From Peribacillus sp. FSL E2-0218 (GTDB lineage: Bacteria; Bacillota; Bacilli; Bacillales; DSM-1321): a stretch of DNA of 64,000 nucleotides. Position numbers and translations under genes: made by a program. Shown piece by piece: positions 51,142 to 59,694 of the stretch. The notes below the pieces were generated by a model that saw only the letters and a list, made by a program, of their open reading frames with translations, was not told the DNA's origin and made no database searches. The stretch is from contig NZ_CP150304.1 in assembly GCF_037992945.1 (NCBI RefSeq), forward strand, positions 4,788,501 through 4,852,500, read 5' to 3'. Position 1 is the first letter of the stretch. The number at the start of each line of letters is the position of its first letter.

Positions 51142-52422
51142 CTAGTTCTTGGATTCATTCACGCCGCGCGATTCTATGGCACGGGCGTGAGCCTCAAGTC
51201 CCTCCATGCGGGCAAAAGCAGCGATTTTTTCTGCATTCTGGCGGAAGGCCGTCTCACTGTACATGATGACGCTTGACTTCTTTTGGAAATCATCCACATT
51301 CAGCGGGCTCGAAAAACGGGCCGTTCCGTTTGTTGGCAGCACATGATTGGGCCCCGCGAAGTAATCCCCGACAGGCTCAGAACTGTAGCGGCCAATGAAG
51401 ATTGCCCCGGCATGCCGGATTTTGGCCATCACTTCAAGTGCATCCTTGGTCATGATCTCTAGATGTTCCGGTGCAAGCTCATTGATGGCTTCAATGGCTT
51501 CCGTCATATTCCCGCATACGATGATCCTTCCATAATCCTTAATCGATGCGGAAGCAATCTCCCGGCGGGGAAGCAATGCGGCCTGCTTTGTCACTTCTGC
51601 AGCAACCTCTTCTGCAAGAGATGCGGATATTGTCACCAAGACACTGCAAGCACGGGCGTCGTGTTCCGCTTGTGATAGCAAGTCGGCGGCAACTTCCGCT
51701 GCAATGGCTGATTCGTCCGCCAACACGGCAATTTCACTTGGTCCGGCGATCATATCAATGGCCACATCACCGAATACCTCCCGCTTCGCCAGCGCAACGT
51801 AGATATTTCCCGGACCGACGATTTTGTCGACCTTTTTTATCGTTTCCGTCCCATAAGCCAATGCGGCTATCGCCTGAGCCCCGCCAACTTTATAGATTTC
51901 CTTGACTCCGGCAATCTTTGCAGCCGCTAAAACAGCCGGTGATAATTTACCATCTTGGCCCGGAGGGGATACCATGACGATTCGTTCCACCCCCGCAGCC
52001 TTGGCCGGCATCGTATTCATCAGCACTGACGAAGGATATGCCGCTGTGCCTCCCGGAACATACACTCCCACCGCATCAAGTGGTGTCAATTTTTGCCCAA
52101 GCATCGTTCCCGTATCATCCGTCGTAAACCATGAATTCCTAATTTGTTTCTCGTGAAACAATTCAATATTATCGGCAGCCTCCTGAATGATAGCAAGCTG
52201 TTCAGCCGTTAAGGATGCTGTCGCTTCTTCCATTTCCCGTTCGGATACCCGCAATTCCTCAAGCCTCACCCCATCGAAACGTGCGGTGAATTTATGTACA
52301 GCGGAATCCCCGCTTTTCCTGACTTCATGGATAATATCCTGAACCGCTTTTCGTTGATCGGCCGTACCTGCGTCAACCGAGCGTTTCAGCGAAATCCCTT
52401 CTGCAAACCGTTCCATTTTCAT
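51142..52422 (-). CDS. hisD: Histidinol dehydrogenase
   Basis: A zinc- and NAD-dependent enzyme of 426 residues that oxidises histidinol to histidine. Signature IDMIAGPSEIAVLADESA (split), zinc ligands including QAEHD and the catalytic Glu/His pair in INELAPEHLEIM; FAGPNHVLPTNGTARFSS near the end. The ATG has GAGGTG 5 nt upstream. 26 nt separates it from hisG. Confidence 0.98.
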   Translation of the reverse strand: MKMERFAEGISLKRSVDAGTADQRKAVQDIIHEVRKSGDSAVHKFTARFDGVRLEELRVSEREMEEATASLTAEQLAIIQEAADNIELFHEKQIRNSWFTTDDTGTMLGQKLTPLDAVGVYVPGGTAAYPSSVLMNTMPAKAAGVERIVMVSPPGQDGKLSPAVLAAAKIAGVKEIYKVGGAQAIAALAYGTETIKKVDKIVGPGNIYVALAKREVFGDVAIDMIAGPSEIAVLADESAIAAEVAADLLSQAEHDARACSVLVTISASLAEEVAAEVTKQAALLPRREIASASIKDYGRIIVCGNMTEAIEAINELAPEHLEIMTKDALEVMAKIRHAGAIFIGRYSSEPVGDYFAGPNHVLPTNGTARFSSPLNVDDFQKKSSVIMYSETAFRQNAEKIAAFARMEGLEAHARAIESRGVNESKN

Positions 52423-52448
52423 ACGCTCACCTCATTTGCGATTCTTTG

Positions 52449-53078
52449 CTATTCGATGATTTCTGCCAATCTATCCACAATCTCCTTGATCCTTGCTTCT
52501 TTAATTCGATAGCTGACTGGGTTCGCCACCAACCTCGAAGTCACATCAGCAATTTTCGCATATTCAACGAGGCCATTTTCCTTCAATGTCTGGCCTGTTG
52601 AAACGATATCCACGATCCGTTCTGCCAAGCCAATCAATGGTGCCAGCTCGATTGAACCGTTCAGCTTGATGATCTCGACTTGCTCTCCCTGCTCACGGAA
52701 ATAGCCAGAGGCCACATTCGGATATTTACTGGCTATTTTAGGGGCGATGTCACTTATTTTCGTACCAGGCAAGCCTGCCACGGCTAAGTAGCACGCACTG
52801 ATCTTCAAATCAAGCAGTTCATATACATCACGGTCTTCCTCCATCATGACATCCTTACCGGCAATGCCAATATCCGCGACCCCATGTTCGACATAGGTTA
52901 CGACATCCATCGGTTTGGCCAATATGAACCGTAAATTCTCCTCTTCCACCTCAAGGATCAATTTCCGGGAATCATCGAACTCGGGAGGCAGACGAAACCC
53001 CGCCGTTCTTAATAGCTCTGCCGCTTCTTCAAAAATTCTCCCCTTTGGCATCGCTATCGTTAAAAAGCTATTGTTCAT
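52449..53078 (-). CDS. hisG: ATP phosphoribosyltransferase catalytic subunit (short form)
   Basis: The first enzyme of the pathway, 209 residues, in the short HisG_S form that needs HisZ as regulatory partner. LTIAMPKGRIFEEAAELL at the start, GIAGKDVMMEE, and the PRPP-binding IVDIVSTGQTLKENGL. Start ATG 53078; the frame opens six codons earlier but overlaps hisZ more. It overlaps the hisZ stop by 11 bp, a sign of coupled expression of the two subunits. Confidence 0.97.
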   Translation of the reverse strand: MNNSFLTIAMPKGRIFEEAAELLRTAGFRLPPEFDDSRKLILEVEEENLRFILAKPMDVVTYVEHGVADIGIAGKDVMMEEDRDVYELLDLKISACYLAVAGLPGTKISDIAPKIASKYPNVASGYFREQGEQVEIIKLNGSIELAPLIGLAERIVDIVSTGQTLKENGLVEYAKIADVTSRLVANPVSYRIKEARIKEIVDRLAEIIE

Positions 53079-54255
53079 CTTTGCCGTTCCCCCCATTCCC
53101 TACAAATAAGTGCACCTCTGAAAAGGTCCTTGTAAAAGCATCAACGTTTTGGACGACGGTGATATCCTGAATCGTTACCCGCTTTCCTTCCGATCGTTTT
53201 ATTCTTGCGTTTTCAATCGCTTCCAGTCGCCGTTCTGGACTGAATAAAATACACTCAGGCGCGACAGGCTGCATAGGCTCTCCAAGAGCTTCGGCAAGTC
53301 GATCGACACGGATCGCAAACCCTGTTGCCGATGCGTCCCAACCGAATTTTCCCAGAAGATTATCATAACGGCCGCCATTTCCGATTGGTGAACCGACTTG
53401 TCCTGCATACACCTCAAATAAGGTTCCCGTATAATAGCTCATGTGGCTGACCAATGTTAAATCGAAGCTCACGTATTGCCCTACGCCGAATTGCTGCAAC
53501 TGAACGGATAATTCCTCGAGCCCTGACAAGGAATCTTTCCCTTTATCATTCTCGACCAGCGCCAGCGCCCTTTCCAAGGTGCCCTCACTTCCTCTTAAAG
53601 AGGTAAATTCGATGAGCCGCTGTTTATCGATCGATGATAGCGGCAGCGATTTTACATGCTCCCGAAAACCGACATAATTCTTTTCATATAGAAACTTCCT
53701 CAGTTTGGAGGCCCTTTCCTCCGTTCCAAGTATGCTTAAGAAGAATTCCTGCAAGAAGCCGATATGGCCAATGGAAATCTTGAATCGCTCCAGGCCCGCT
53801 GCCTTTAACACATCGGCAAGCAGTGCAATCATTTCAGCATCTGCACTTATCGATTTATTGCCGATGCACTCAATGCCAATCTGCTCGAATTCTGCCGGCC
53901 TGCCGCCTTCACGCTGCTGGGCCCGATATACATTCGCTGAATAGGCCAGGCGCAGCGGAATTTGCTGCTTTAACAGCTTCGATGCCGCCACTCGGGCAAT
54001 GGGTGCTGTCATATCAGGCCGCAAAACGAGCGTATGGCCTTCGGAATCAAGAAGCTTAAACAGCTGTTGATCTAAAATGGCCGAGGCCTCGCCAATCGTC
54101 TCATGATATTCCAGTGCTGGGGTTTCAATGAATTGATAGCCCCATTTCTTGATTTCATCGCTCATTTCATTTCTGGCCTTCACCTTCGTCTCATATAGCA
54201 CTGGCAGTGTATCTCTCATGCCTAACGGTTTCTCGAACATAAACGGCTTTGTCAC
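53068..54255 (-). CDS. hisZ: ATP phosphoribosyltransferase regulatory subunit (HisRS-like)
   Basis: A histidyl-tRNA synthetase paralogue of ~395 residues without the anticodon domain. Class II motif 1 around FIETPALEYHETI, motif 2 LVLRPDMTAPIARV ... YRAQQREGGRPAEFEQIG, and motif 3 fragment GNGGRYDNLLGKFG. It binds histidine for feedback control of HisG. I use GTG 54255 (AAAGGATG 7 nt upstream), which gives VTKPFMFEKPLGMRDTLP; the ATG 54288 would add 11 residues and directly follows the stop of a small leader frame. Confidence 0.94.
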   Translation of the reverse strand: MTKPFMFEKPLGMRDTLPVLYETKVKARNEMSDEIKKWGYQFIETPALEYHETIGEASAILDQQLFKLLDSEGHTLVLRPDMTAPIARVAASKLLKQQIPLRLAYSANVYRAQQREGGRPAEFEQIGIECIGNKSISADAEMIALLADVLKAAGLERFKISIGHIGFLQEFFLSILGTEERASKLRKFLYEKNYVGFREHVKSLPLSSIDKQRLIEFTSLRGSEGTLERALALVENDKGKDSLSGLEELSVQLQQFGVGQYVSFDLTLVSHMSYYTGTLFEVYAGQVGSPIGNGGRYDNLLGKFGWDASATGFAIRVDRLAEALGEPMQPVAPECILFSPERRLEAIENARIKRSEGKRVTIQDITVVQNVDAFTRTFSEVHLFVGNGGNGKDEQ

Positions 54256-54288
54256 GACTGCACATCCTTTTAAAAAAGTAGTAATCAT

Positions 54289-54372
54289 CTATTCAATCGG
54301 TTCGCCTTCTTTGGCCAAAACCAATCCCTGCCTCCATTGTCTTTGTACATCCTTATATCCTTCCAAGATCAA
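54289..54372 (-). other. Possible short leader open frame before hisZ
   Basis: TTG at 54372 opens a 27-codon frame (ends GLVLAKEGEPIE) whose TAG stop directly precedes ATG 54288. The peptide is not histidine-rich, so it is not a classical attenuator. A second overlapping frame (ATG 54346, GGAAGG before it) ends with TGA overlapping the same ATG. Either could couple translation; neither is proven. The rest of the gap to 54726 holds only promoters and an inverted repeat. Confidence 0.3.
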
Positions 54373-54506
54373 GCACAGTTAAATCCTTATTTTTGGGTCC
54401 ATATAAGAAATAGTAGCAAAAAGATTAACATAATCCTATAAATAATCATAATAATCTTACAAATTACTTTAGTTCGCTAATATGGTAACATGATGAAGTT
54501 ATTAAT

Positions 54507-54535
54507 AGTTTAACGCTGCCCTAACCTTCCGTCAA
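54507..54535 (-). promoter_or_regulatory. Probable SigA promoter of the his operon
   Basis: On the minus strand TTGACG (54530-54535), spacer of 17, TAAACT (54507-54512). The leader to hisZ would be about 245 nt. No T-box or riboswitch consensus is seen in it. Confidence 0.55.
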
Positions 54536-54726
54536 GAAAAAGCTATCGTTTCCCTTTCTATCACCTTAAAGATCATCGCAGGAGCATGCGAAAAAAACAG
54601 ACCTTCCACCCACTCCTAACCTCCTATTTGCAGTCAATCATTGTTATTAATGTATACCTTTTGGTTTAGCTGCTTTATAATGGTTAGGAGTTTGGCTTTA
54701 CTAGAAATTATTGGGGGGAAAAGAAA

Positions 54727-55800
54727 TTGAAGAGATTTTTTTCGTTATTTGTAGCACTTATCGTTCTTTTTTCGGTAGGCTCAATCGGAGCTAAAGGCTT
54801 CGCTGCAACGAAAATGAACCAGGAAGAGCTTAATGCATACCTGGCGGAAGTTAGAATGACACAAAAGGAATTGGAAGATTACTTAGCCTATTATGACTTG
54901 ACCTTGAAGGAGATGGAATCGGTAGATGAGTTACGCGATACATTGGGACCGACAGTCACTCCTGAGACATTGAAGCAGTTATTGAAGGATTATGACATGA
55001 CAGAAGCGGAATTGACGGAATTATTGATGGAGTATGGTGAATTGGAAGAAGGAGATTCCATCATCGATACCTTCCATTTCATTTATGATATAGAAGACAT
55101 TATCGATTTAGAGATGGGTTATGATGACGAAGACATGGAATACGATGATGAAGAACTGGACGATTTACTGTCTGGACTTTTTACTGAGATCGGGCTTACG
55201 GATGAGGAGCTTGAAAGATTCATGAATCACCTTATGCCACTCGTCGAGGATCCAACATTCGAGGATCGCTTGATGGCGATATCCGACCGAATGGACAAGC
55301 TGGCTGATTTTGAAACGATCGATCAATTGTCGGCTGGGCAAGTGGCAGAATTGCTTTCCATTTATAATGATTTGCAAAGCCTGCTTCAGGTTCAATTCAA
55401 GTTCGCCTTGATCCAGAACGGCGTCACTTCGAACCTATCACTTGAAGCGTTATTCAAGCTTAAAGATTTGAATAATGCCAGTTTACTAGTTTCCATTTAT
55501 GATTTAAAAGGCAATCTATTGCTCGATTTCATTTTGACAGGTGAGATGATCGGTTCCGATTTAGTGAAGGAAACCGGGAATGACATTAAGCAGTCCACTC
55601 AAGTCATTTCTAAAGTGGCTGATGTAAAAGAAAAAAATGATGTAAAAAAAGATAAGAAAAAGAAGCGACCGACCCATAAAACGGAAAAAGGCGGAGTGCT
55701 TCCTAAGACAGCCGGCAATTACCTATTGGGATCGTTGATCGGCTTAGTGATGATGGGCATTGCTTTCGGATTGATCAGAAAAGCGAGACTTGCAAAGTAA
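54727..55800 (+). CDS. Processed acidic surface protein with LPXTA sorting signal
   Basis: A secreted 357-residue acidic protein. Signal peptide (RFFSLFVALIVLFSVGSIGAKGFAA, cleavage after FAA); Asp/Glu-rich body with repeated helical 'MTxxELxxxL' units (RMTQKELEDYL, DMTEAELTELL, GLTDEELERFM); a basic Lys spacer; then the sorting signal LPKTA, a hydrophobic helix and RKARLAK tail. It fits the NCBI family 'processed acidic surface protein' that goes with a dedicated class D sortase, encoded next. The start is TTG 54727 with GGGGGG upstream. A weak TATAAT is at 54676. Confidence 0.88.
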   Translation: MKRFFSLFVALIVLFSVGSIGAKGFAATKMNQEELNAYLAEVRMTQKELEDYLAYYDLTLKEMESVDELRDTLGPTVTPETLKQLLKDYDMTEAELTELLMEYGELEEGDSIIDTFHFIYDIEDIIDLEMGYDDEDMEYDDEELDDLLSGLFTEIGLTDEELERFMNHLMPLVEDPTFEDRLMAISDRMDKLADFETIDQLSAGQVAELLSIYNDLQSLLQVQFKFALIQNGVTSNLSLEALFKLKDLNNASLLVSIYDLKGNLLLDFILTGEMIGSDLVKETGNDIKQSTQVISKVADVKEKNDVKKDKKKKRPTHKTEKGGVLPKTAGNYLLGSLIGLVMMGIAFGLIRKARLAK

Positions 55801-55801
55801 A

Positions 55802-56461
55802 ATGACCCAAAATAGGCCATCCACGCAAAAGAAAAAATGGTTACTTGTCACTGCTGCTTGCTTTTTAATCCTCGGTTTTTATTTTACAACGACAAACACC
55901 TACACACTGCTTAAGGGTTATGCGATATATAAGTGGAATAAGCCCGAAGCAACGGAGACAATGGCGCAGGTGCAGGCGCAGGCCAAGCCCTCAAAGCCGG
56001 AGAAAAAAGCTGCTGTCCCCGATGATCATGAGCTATATGAGCAACGGCCGGAAACAGGGGATCTGATGGGAGAGCTTTACATCCCAAAAATCAAGGCAAC
56101 GCTCCCGATTTACCATGGAACCGATGAGGATGAACTCGAAAAGGGCGTCGGTCATTATGCAGGTTCGGTTTTGCCCGGCGAAGACGATAATTCGGTTTTA
56201 TCCGGTCATCGGGATACCATTTTCCGGGAGCTGGGTGAAGTCGGCAAAGGAGACTTGCTGATTACCAAAACGGAAGCCGGCACGTTTACCTATAAAGTTC
56301 GGAAGGTCCGTATCGTCGATGCTGATGACCGGACCGTAATCGTTCCGAAGCCTAAAGCCACACTTACAGTAACAACCTGCTACCCATTTTCATATATTGG
56401 TAGTGCACCGGAAAGATACGTATTGGTGGCCGATTTATTGAAAACTGAATTGAATGAATGA
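55802..56461 (+). CDS. Class D sortase
   Basis: A membrane transpeptidase of about 219 residues that links LPXTA proteins to the cell wall. N-terminal anchor (WLLVTAACFLILGFYFTTT), a linker rich in Ala/Lys/Gln, then the sortase barrel with catalytic His in VLSGHRDTIF, Cys in LTVTTCYPF and Arg in APERYVLVAD. It starts 2 nt after its substrate gene ends, so the two are coupled. A TTG 12 nt earlier is the other possible start. A strong terminator follows. Confidence 0.94.
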   Translation: MTQNRPSTQKKKWLLVTAACFLILGFYFTTTNTYTLLKGYAIYKWNKPEATETMAQVQAQAKPSKPEKKAAVPDDHELYEQRPETGDLMGELYIPKIKATLPIYHGTDEDELEKGVGHYAGSVLPGEDDNSVLSGHRDTIFRELGEVGKGDLLITKTEAGTFTYKVRKVRIVDADDRTVIVPKPKATLTVTTCYPFSYIGSAPERYVLVADLLKTELNE

Positions 56462-56462
56462 A

Positions 56463-56493
56463 AGAAGGGGCTGAAGTTTTTTCAGCCCCTTCT
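56463..56493 (+). terminator. Terminator of the acidic protein-sortase operon
   Basis: A perfect 13-bp stem AGAAGGGGCTGAA / TTCAGCCCCTTCT with a 5-nt loop. Confidence 0.9.
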
Positions 56494-56529
56494 CCATCAA
56501 TCCATTATGTTGAAAGGGGTTAGCTCAAT

Positions 56530-56673
56530 ATGGATAAAGAGCAACAAGAAAGGTTTTTTCAAATTTTGAAAGATACTTATGAAGCGACAGTGAACAAGGA
56601 GAATGCATCGATCGATGAGATCATGGATCACCTGAAGAACGAATTGACTCCGCTGTACCCTAAATGCAATTAA
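56530..56673 (+). CDS. Small acidic protein of 47 residues, unrecognised
   Basis: A short frame with AAGGGG 10 nt before its ATG. It reads DKEQQERFFQILKDTYEA, then a helical, acidic remainder ending LTPLYPKCN with one Cys. The composition and the amphipathic helix look like a real soluble protein. No family is recognised. It lies between the sortase terminator and the convergent acyltransferase gene; no terminator of its own is obvious. Confidence 0.5.
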   Translation: MDKEQQERFFQILKDTYEATVNKENASIDEIMDHLKNELTPLYPKCN

Positions 56674-56712
56674 AAAAAGGACGTGCCGCATTTATGGACA
56701 AGTCCTCCCTTT

Positions 56713-57231
56713 TCATATGGACGTTAGCTGATCACGCTCAAGCATTTCCTCTTTCGTATAAATGACCTTCATTGGATTGCCTCCGACGAAAGCCCCCTCC
56801 GGGACATCCTTATGGACAAGAGTTCCTGCCGAGACAATCGCCCCATCACCAATGGTCAGGCCCGGAAGAATGGTCGAATTGGCCCCAATGAGCACTTCAT
56901 CCCCAATAATCACTTCTCCCAGACGATATTCCCTAATTAAATATTCATGGGCAAGGATCGTCGTATTGTAACCAATGACTGTATTCTTACCCACTGATAT
57001 TTTCTCCGGAAACATCACATCAGGCATGACCATCAAGGCAAAGGAAGTATGCTTTCCGACCTTCATTTGCAAAAATGTCCTGTAAAGCCAATTCTTCATG
57101 CCTAGAAATGGTGTATAACGGGCTAGCTGGATCACGATAAAGTTCTTTACCACCTTCCAGAAGGGAACCGTCTTGTACACATGCCATAATGAGTTAGCCC
57201 CTTCAACTGGATGGCGGGTCGTGCGTCTCAT
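56713..57231 (-). CDS. Left-handed beta-helix acyltransferase (YvoF-like)
   Basis: A 172-residue hexapeptide-repeat O-acetyltransferase. The coils read ISVGKNTVIGYNTTI, VIIGDEVLIGANSTI and LTIGDGAIVSAGTLV, then the closing ED-type GAFVGGNPMKVI. Acceptor substrate unknown. The gene is the last of the hprK-lgt-yvoD-ppaX-yvoF operon, the same as in B. subtilis. Its ATG overlaps the ppaX stop by 4 bp. Confidence 0.92.
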   Translation of the reverse strand: MRRTTRHPVEGANSLWHVYKTVPFWKVVKNFIVIQLARYTPFLGMKNWLYRTFLQMKVGKHTSFALMVMPDVMFPEKISVGKNTVIGYNTTILAHEYLIREYRLGEVIIGDEVLIGANSTILPGLTIGDGAIVSAGTLVHKDVPEGAFVGGNPMKVIYTKEEMLERDQLTSI

Positions 57232-57896
57232 CTTTTAGCCTCCGTGAGGTTTTCAATCTCGACGATATTCAGGAGATCAGCCATATTTTCAAGCATATAA
57301 TCCGGTTGATGACTCTCCAGATACTCCCGGCCTTTAATCGACCAGGCCACTCCTGCCGTTTTTGTACCTGCATTCTTCCCGCCCAGGATATCATGATAGC
57401 TGTCGCCAACCATGATCGCTTCTTCAGGAACAGAGCCAAGCTGATTGAGCGCCTTTACTAGTGGCTCTGGATCAGGCTTTGCGTTTTCCACATCATCCAG
57501 CGTGACCACGACTTCAAAAAACTGATCAAGATTGCTTAGTCGCAGTCCCTTTTCGACGACATCGCGTTTCTTCGTCGTAACGACCGCCAATTTATAGCCG
57601 GCCTGCTTCAACGTTTGGACGGTTTCATAGACTCCGTCAAACTGTGTCACGAGGGCATCATGGTTCTTCCAGTTATGTTCGCGATAGAAAGCGATCATTT
57701 CCTTCACCCGCTCCGGGTCAATCGACGTAAACGTATCGGTCAAGGTCGGACCGATAAATGGAATGATATCCTCCCGCTTGAACTGACCGGGACAAAAATG
57801 GTTTAACGTTTCAGTAAAAGATGCAATGATCAACTCATTTGTATTGATCAAAGTGCCGTCAAGATCGAATAATAATGTATTTATGTTACTGCTCAT
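57228..57896 (-). CDS. ppaX: Pyrophosphatase PpaX (HAD family)
   Basis: A 222-residue HAD hydrolase that splits the pyrophosphate released when HprK dephosphorylates P-Ser-HPr. HAD motif I LLFDLDGTLINT, motif II VVTTKK, motif III/IV KPDPEPLVKAL ... MVGDSYHDI. ATG 57896 has AAAGGA 9 nt upstream. It overlaps the end of yvoD by 11 bp and shares its operon with hprK, consistent with its role. Confidence 0.95.
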   Translation of the reverse strand: MSSNINTLLFDLDGTLINTNELIIASFTETLNHFCPGQFKREDIIPFIGPTLTDTFTSIDPERVKEMIAFYREHNWKNHDALVTQFDGVYETVQTLKQAGYKLAVVTTKKRDVVEKGLRLSNLDQFFEVVVTLDDVENAKPDPEPLVKALNQLGSVPEEAIMVGDSYHDILGGKNAGTKTAGVAWSIKGREYLESHQPDYMLENMADLLNIVEIENLTEAKR

Positions 57897-58830
57897 ATAC
57901 AGCTTCCTTTCTCTGTACACTGTCAGACCGATTCCAAATATACGCAACGACCATCGTTAGAACGATGGCGGTGAGCAACCGAATAACTAACAACGGCAAG
58001 ACCGGAATGCCCAGTGGGATGAAAATTAATGTGTCTTCAACGACAGCATGACAGGCCACTAAAAAGATGAAGGCAATGGTCATATCCTTCTTCGAGACGT
58101 TGTCTTCTTTCGCTGCTTGGATCATTACGCCTGCCCCATATGCCAAGCCGAGGGTAAGCCCTGTAACGAATGGCATGGAAGCATTCTGCTTCATGCCCAG
58201 CACTTTCATGAACGGAGCGAGTGCTTTCGAGAAGGCTTCCAGCCATTTTAAATCTTTCATGATTTGAACCACGACCATAAGCGGAATCACGATGAACGCA
58301 AGCTGGGCGATGCCGGAAAGTGCCTGAACGACGCCGTGAATAAGGATTGCGCCCATTCCGTTAACCTCGGCCGTTTCCCCGATGGCCATCCCTTGAGCCA
58401 TTTCTGATCCGCCATGCCAAACAAGGTTAATGACGATAGCTGACAAGAGAGCAAGCCCGATCCGGACTGTCAGGATGATCCACAGCTTGACTCCGGTTTT
58501 CATCGCCACGCCTGATTCAATCAATAAATTATGTGAAAATGATAGCATCATCGCGATGATGAATACTTCTTTCACGGTCAGATCGAGCGTCAAGATACCG
58601 GCAATCGCAGCATATAGGTTCAGGAAATTCCCTAATACGAGCGGTATCGCAGCGTCCCCTGGAAGACCGATGAGATTCATCAGGGGCGCTATCACCCCGA
58701 TGATCCACGGCAATACAGGCGTAAATTGAAGCACGGTGACGATCAGCGTGACCGGAAATATCACCTTGCCCAACGACCAGGTTGTATTCAAGCCAGAAAG
58801 AAGCCCCTTTTTAACCGAATTCCCTATCAC
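57886..58830 (-). CDS. Nucleoside-recognition (Gate) domain membrane protein (YvoD-like)
   Basis: A 314-residue membrane protein with about eight helices and two Gate-type halves (GKVIFPVTLIVTVLQFTP ... GNFLNLYAAIAGILTLD; GIAQLAFIVIPLMVVVQI ... VTGLTLGLAYGAGVMIQ). The family resembles SpoIIIAF/SpmA-like gate proteins; its substrate is unknown. It is in the middle of the hprK-lgt operon as in B. subtilis, with no evident functional link to its neighbours. Confidence 0.9.
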   Translation of the reverse strand: MIGNSVKKGLLSGLNTTWSLGKVIFPVTLIVTVLQFTPVLPWIIGVIAPLMNLIGLPGDAAIPLVLGNFLNLYAAIAGILTLDLTVKEVFIIAMMLSFSHNLLIESGVAMKTGVKLWIILTVRIGLALLSAIVINLVWHGGSEMAQGMAIGETAEVNGMGAILIHGVVQALSGIAQLAFIVIPLMVVVQIMKDLKWLEAFSKALAPFMKVLGMKQNASMPFVTGLTLGLAYGAGVMIQAAKEDNVSKKDMTIAFIFLVACHAVVEDTLIFIPLGIPVLPLLVIRLLTAIVLTMVVAYIWNRSDSVQRKEAVYEQ

Positions 58831-58857
58831 TATGTCCTCTCCCCTTACTGTTGATCC

Positions 58858-59670
58858 CTATGCATCCATATATCTTTTGTCGGCTTTCCCGCTTACCCTT
58901 CGATAAATGATAAGGGCTAAGGCTGCAGCTACCAAAGCGATGGAGATCACTTGTGCGATTCGCAGTGACTCCGTCAGCATCAAGCTATCCGTCCGCAAGC
59001 TTTCGATGAAAAAACGGCCGACTGAATACCATAATACATAGGTCAAAAAGAGCTCTCCCCTGCGCAAGTTCACTTTTCGCAGACTTAAAAGGATGATGAC
59101 CCCGATGATATTCCAAAGCGATTCATACAAAAAGGTCGGGTGATAATACGTACCATTTATGTACATTTGATTAATGATGAATTCCGGCAAGTGCATATTT
59201 TCCAGGAAGGACCTCGTTACCTCTCCGCCATGGGCCTCTTGATTCATGAAATTACCCCAGCGCCCAATCGCCTGCCCCAGCAATAGGCTCGGAGCGGCAA
59301 TATCGACCAGCTTCCAAAACGAGACCTTCTTCACCTTGGCAAAAACGATAGTGGTCAGCACCGATCCAATTAGTGCACCGTGAATGGCAATTCCGCCATT
59401 CCATATTTTTATGATATCCCCTGGGTTTTGTGAATAGTACTCCCACTGGAAAATGACATAATAAATGCGGGCACAGATGATGGCGACCGGGACGGCAAAC
59501 AAAATCAAATCCGTAAAGATTTCCTTATCAAGACCTCTTCGCTCCGATTCCCTCAAAGCAATGATAAGTCCCAATAACACACCGAACCCGATGATCAGTC
59601 CATACCAGTGAACCTGGATCGGTCCAAGATCGATCGCAATCGGATTCAGCGGCTGTATTCCTTGTTCCAT
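58858..59670 (-). CDS. lgt: Prolipoprotein diacylglyceryl transferase
   Basis: A 270-residue integral membrane enzyme that attaches diacylglycerol to the lipobox Cys. Conserved HWYGLIIGFGVLLGL, the Lgt signature GRWGNFMNQEAHGG with the catalytic Arg, and HPTFLYESLWN. Seven helices. It acts on lipoproteins such as the VanY-type protein here. It follows hprK by 24 nt and shares its operon. Confidence 0.98.
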   Translation of the reverse strand: MEQGIQPLNPIAIDLGPIQVHWYGLIIGFGVLLGLIIALRESERRGLDKEIFTDLILFAVPVAIICARIYYVIFQWEYYSQNPGDIIKIWNGGIAIHGALIGSVLTTIVFAKVKKVSFWKLVDIAAPSLLLGQAIGRWGNFMNQEAHGGEVTRSFLENMHLPEFIINQMYINGTYYHPTFLYESLWNIIGVIILLSLRKVNLRRGELFLTYVLWYSVGRFFIESLRTDSLMLTESLRIAQVISIALVAAALALIIYRRVSGKADKRYMDA

Positions 59671-59694
59671 TATGACCCCTCTTTTCCATACCGT

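Noticed and set aside
54256..54500. T-box or riboswitch controlling the his operon
   Set aside because: The T-box core and specifier features are not found in the leader, and no known riboswitch consensus is visible.
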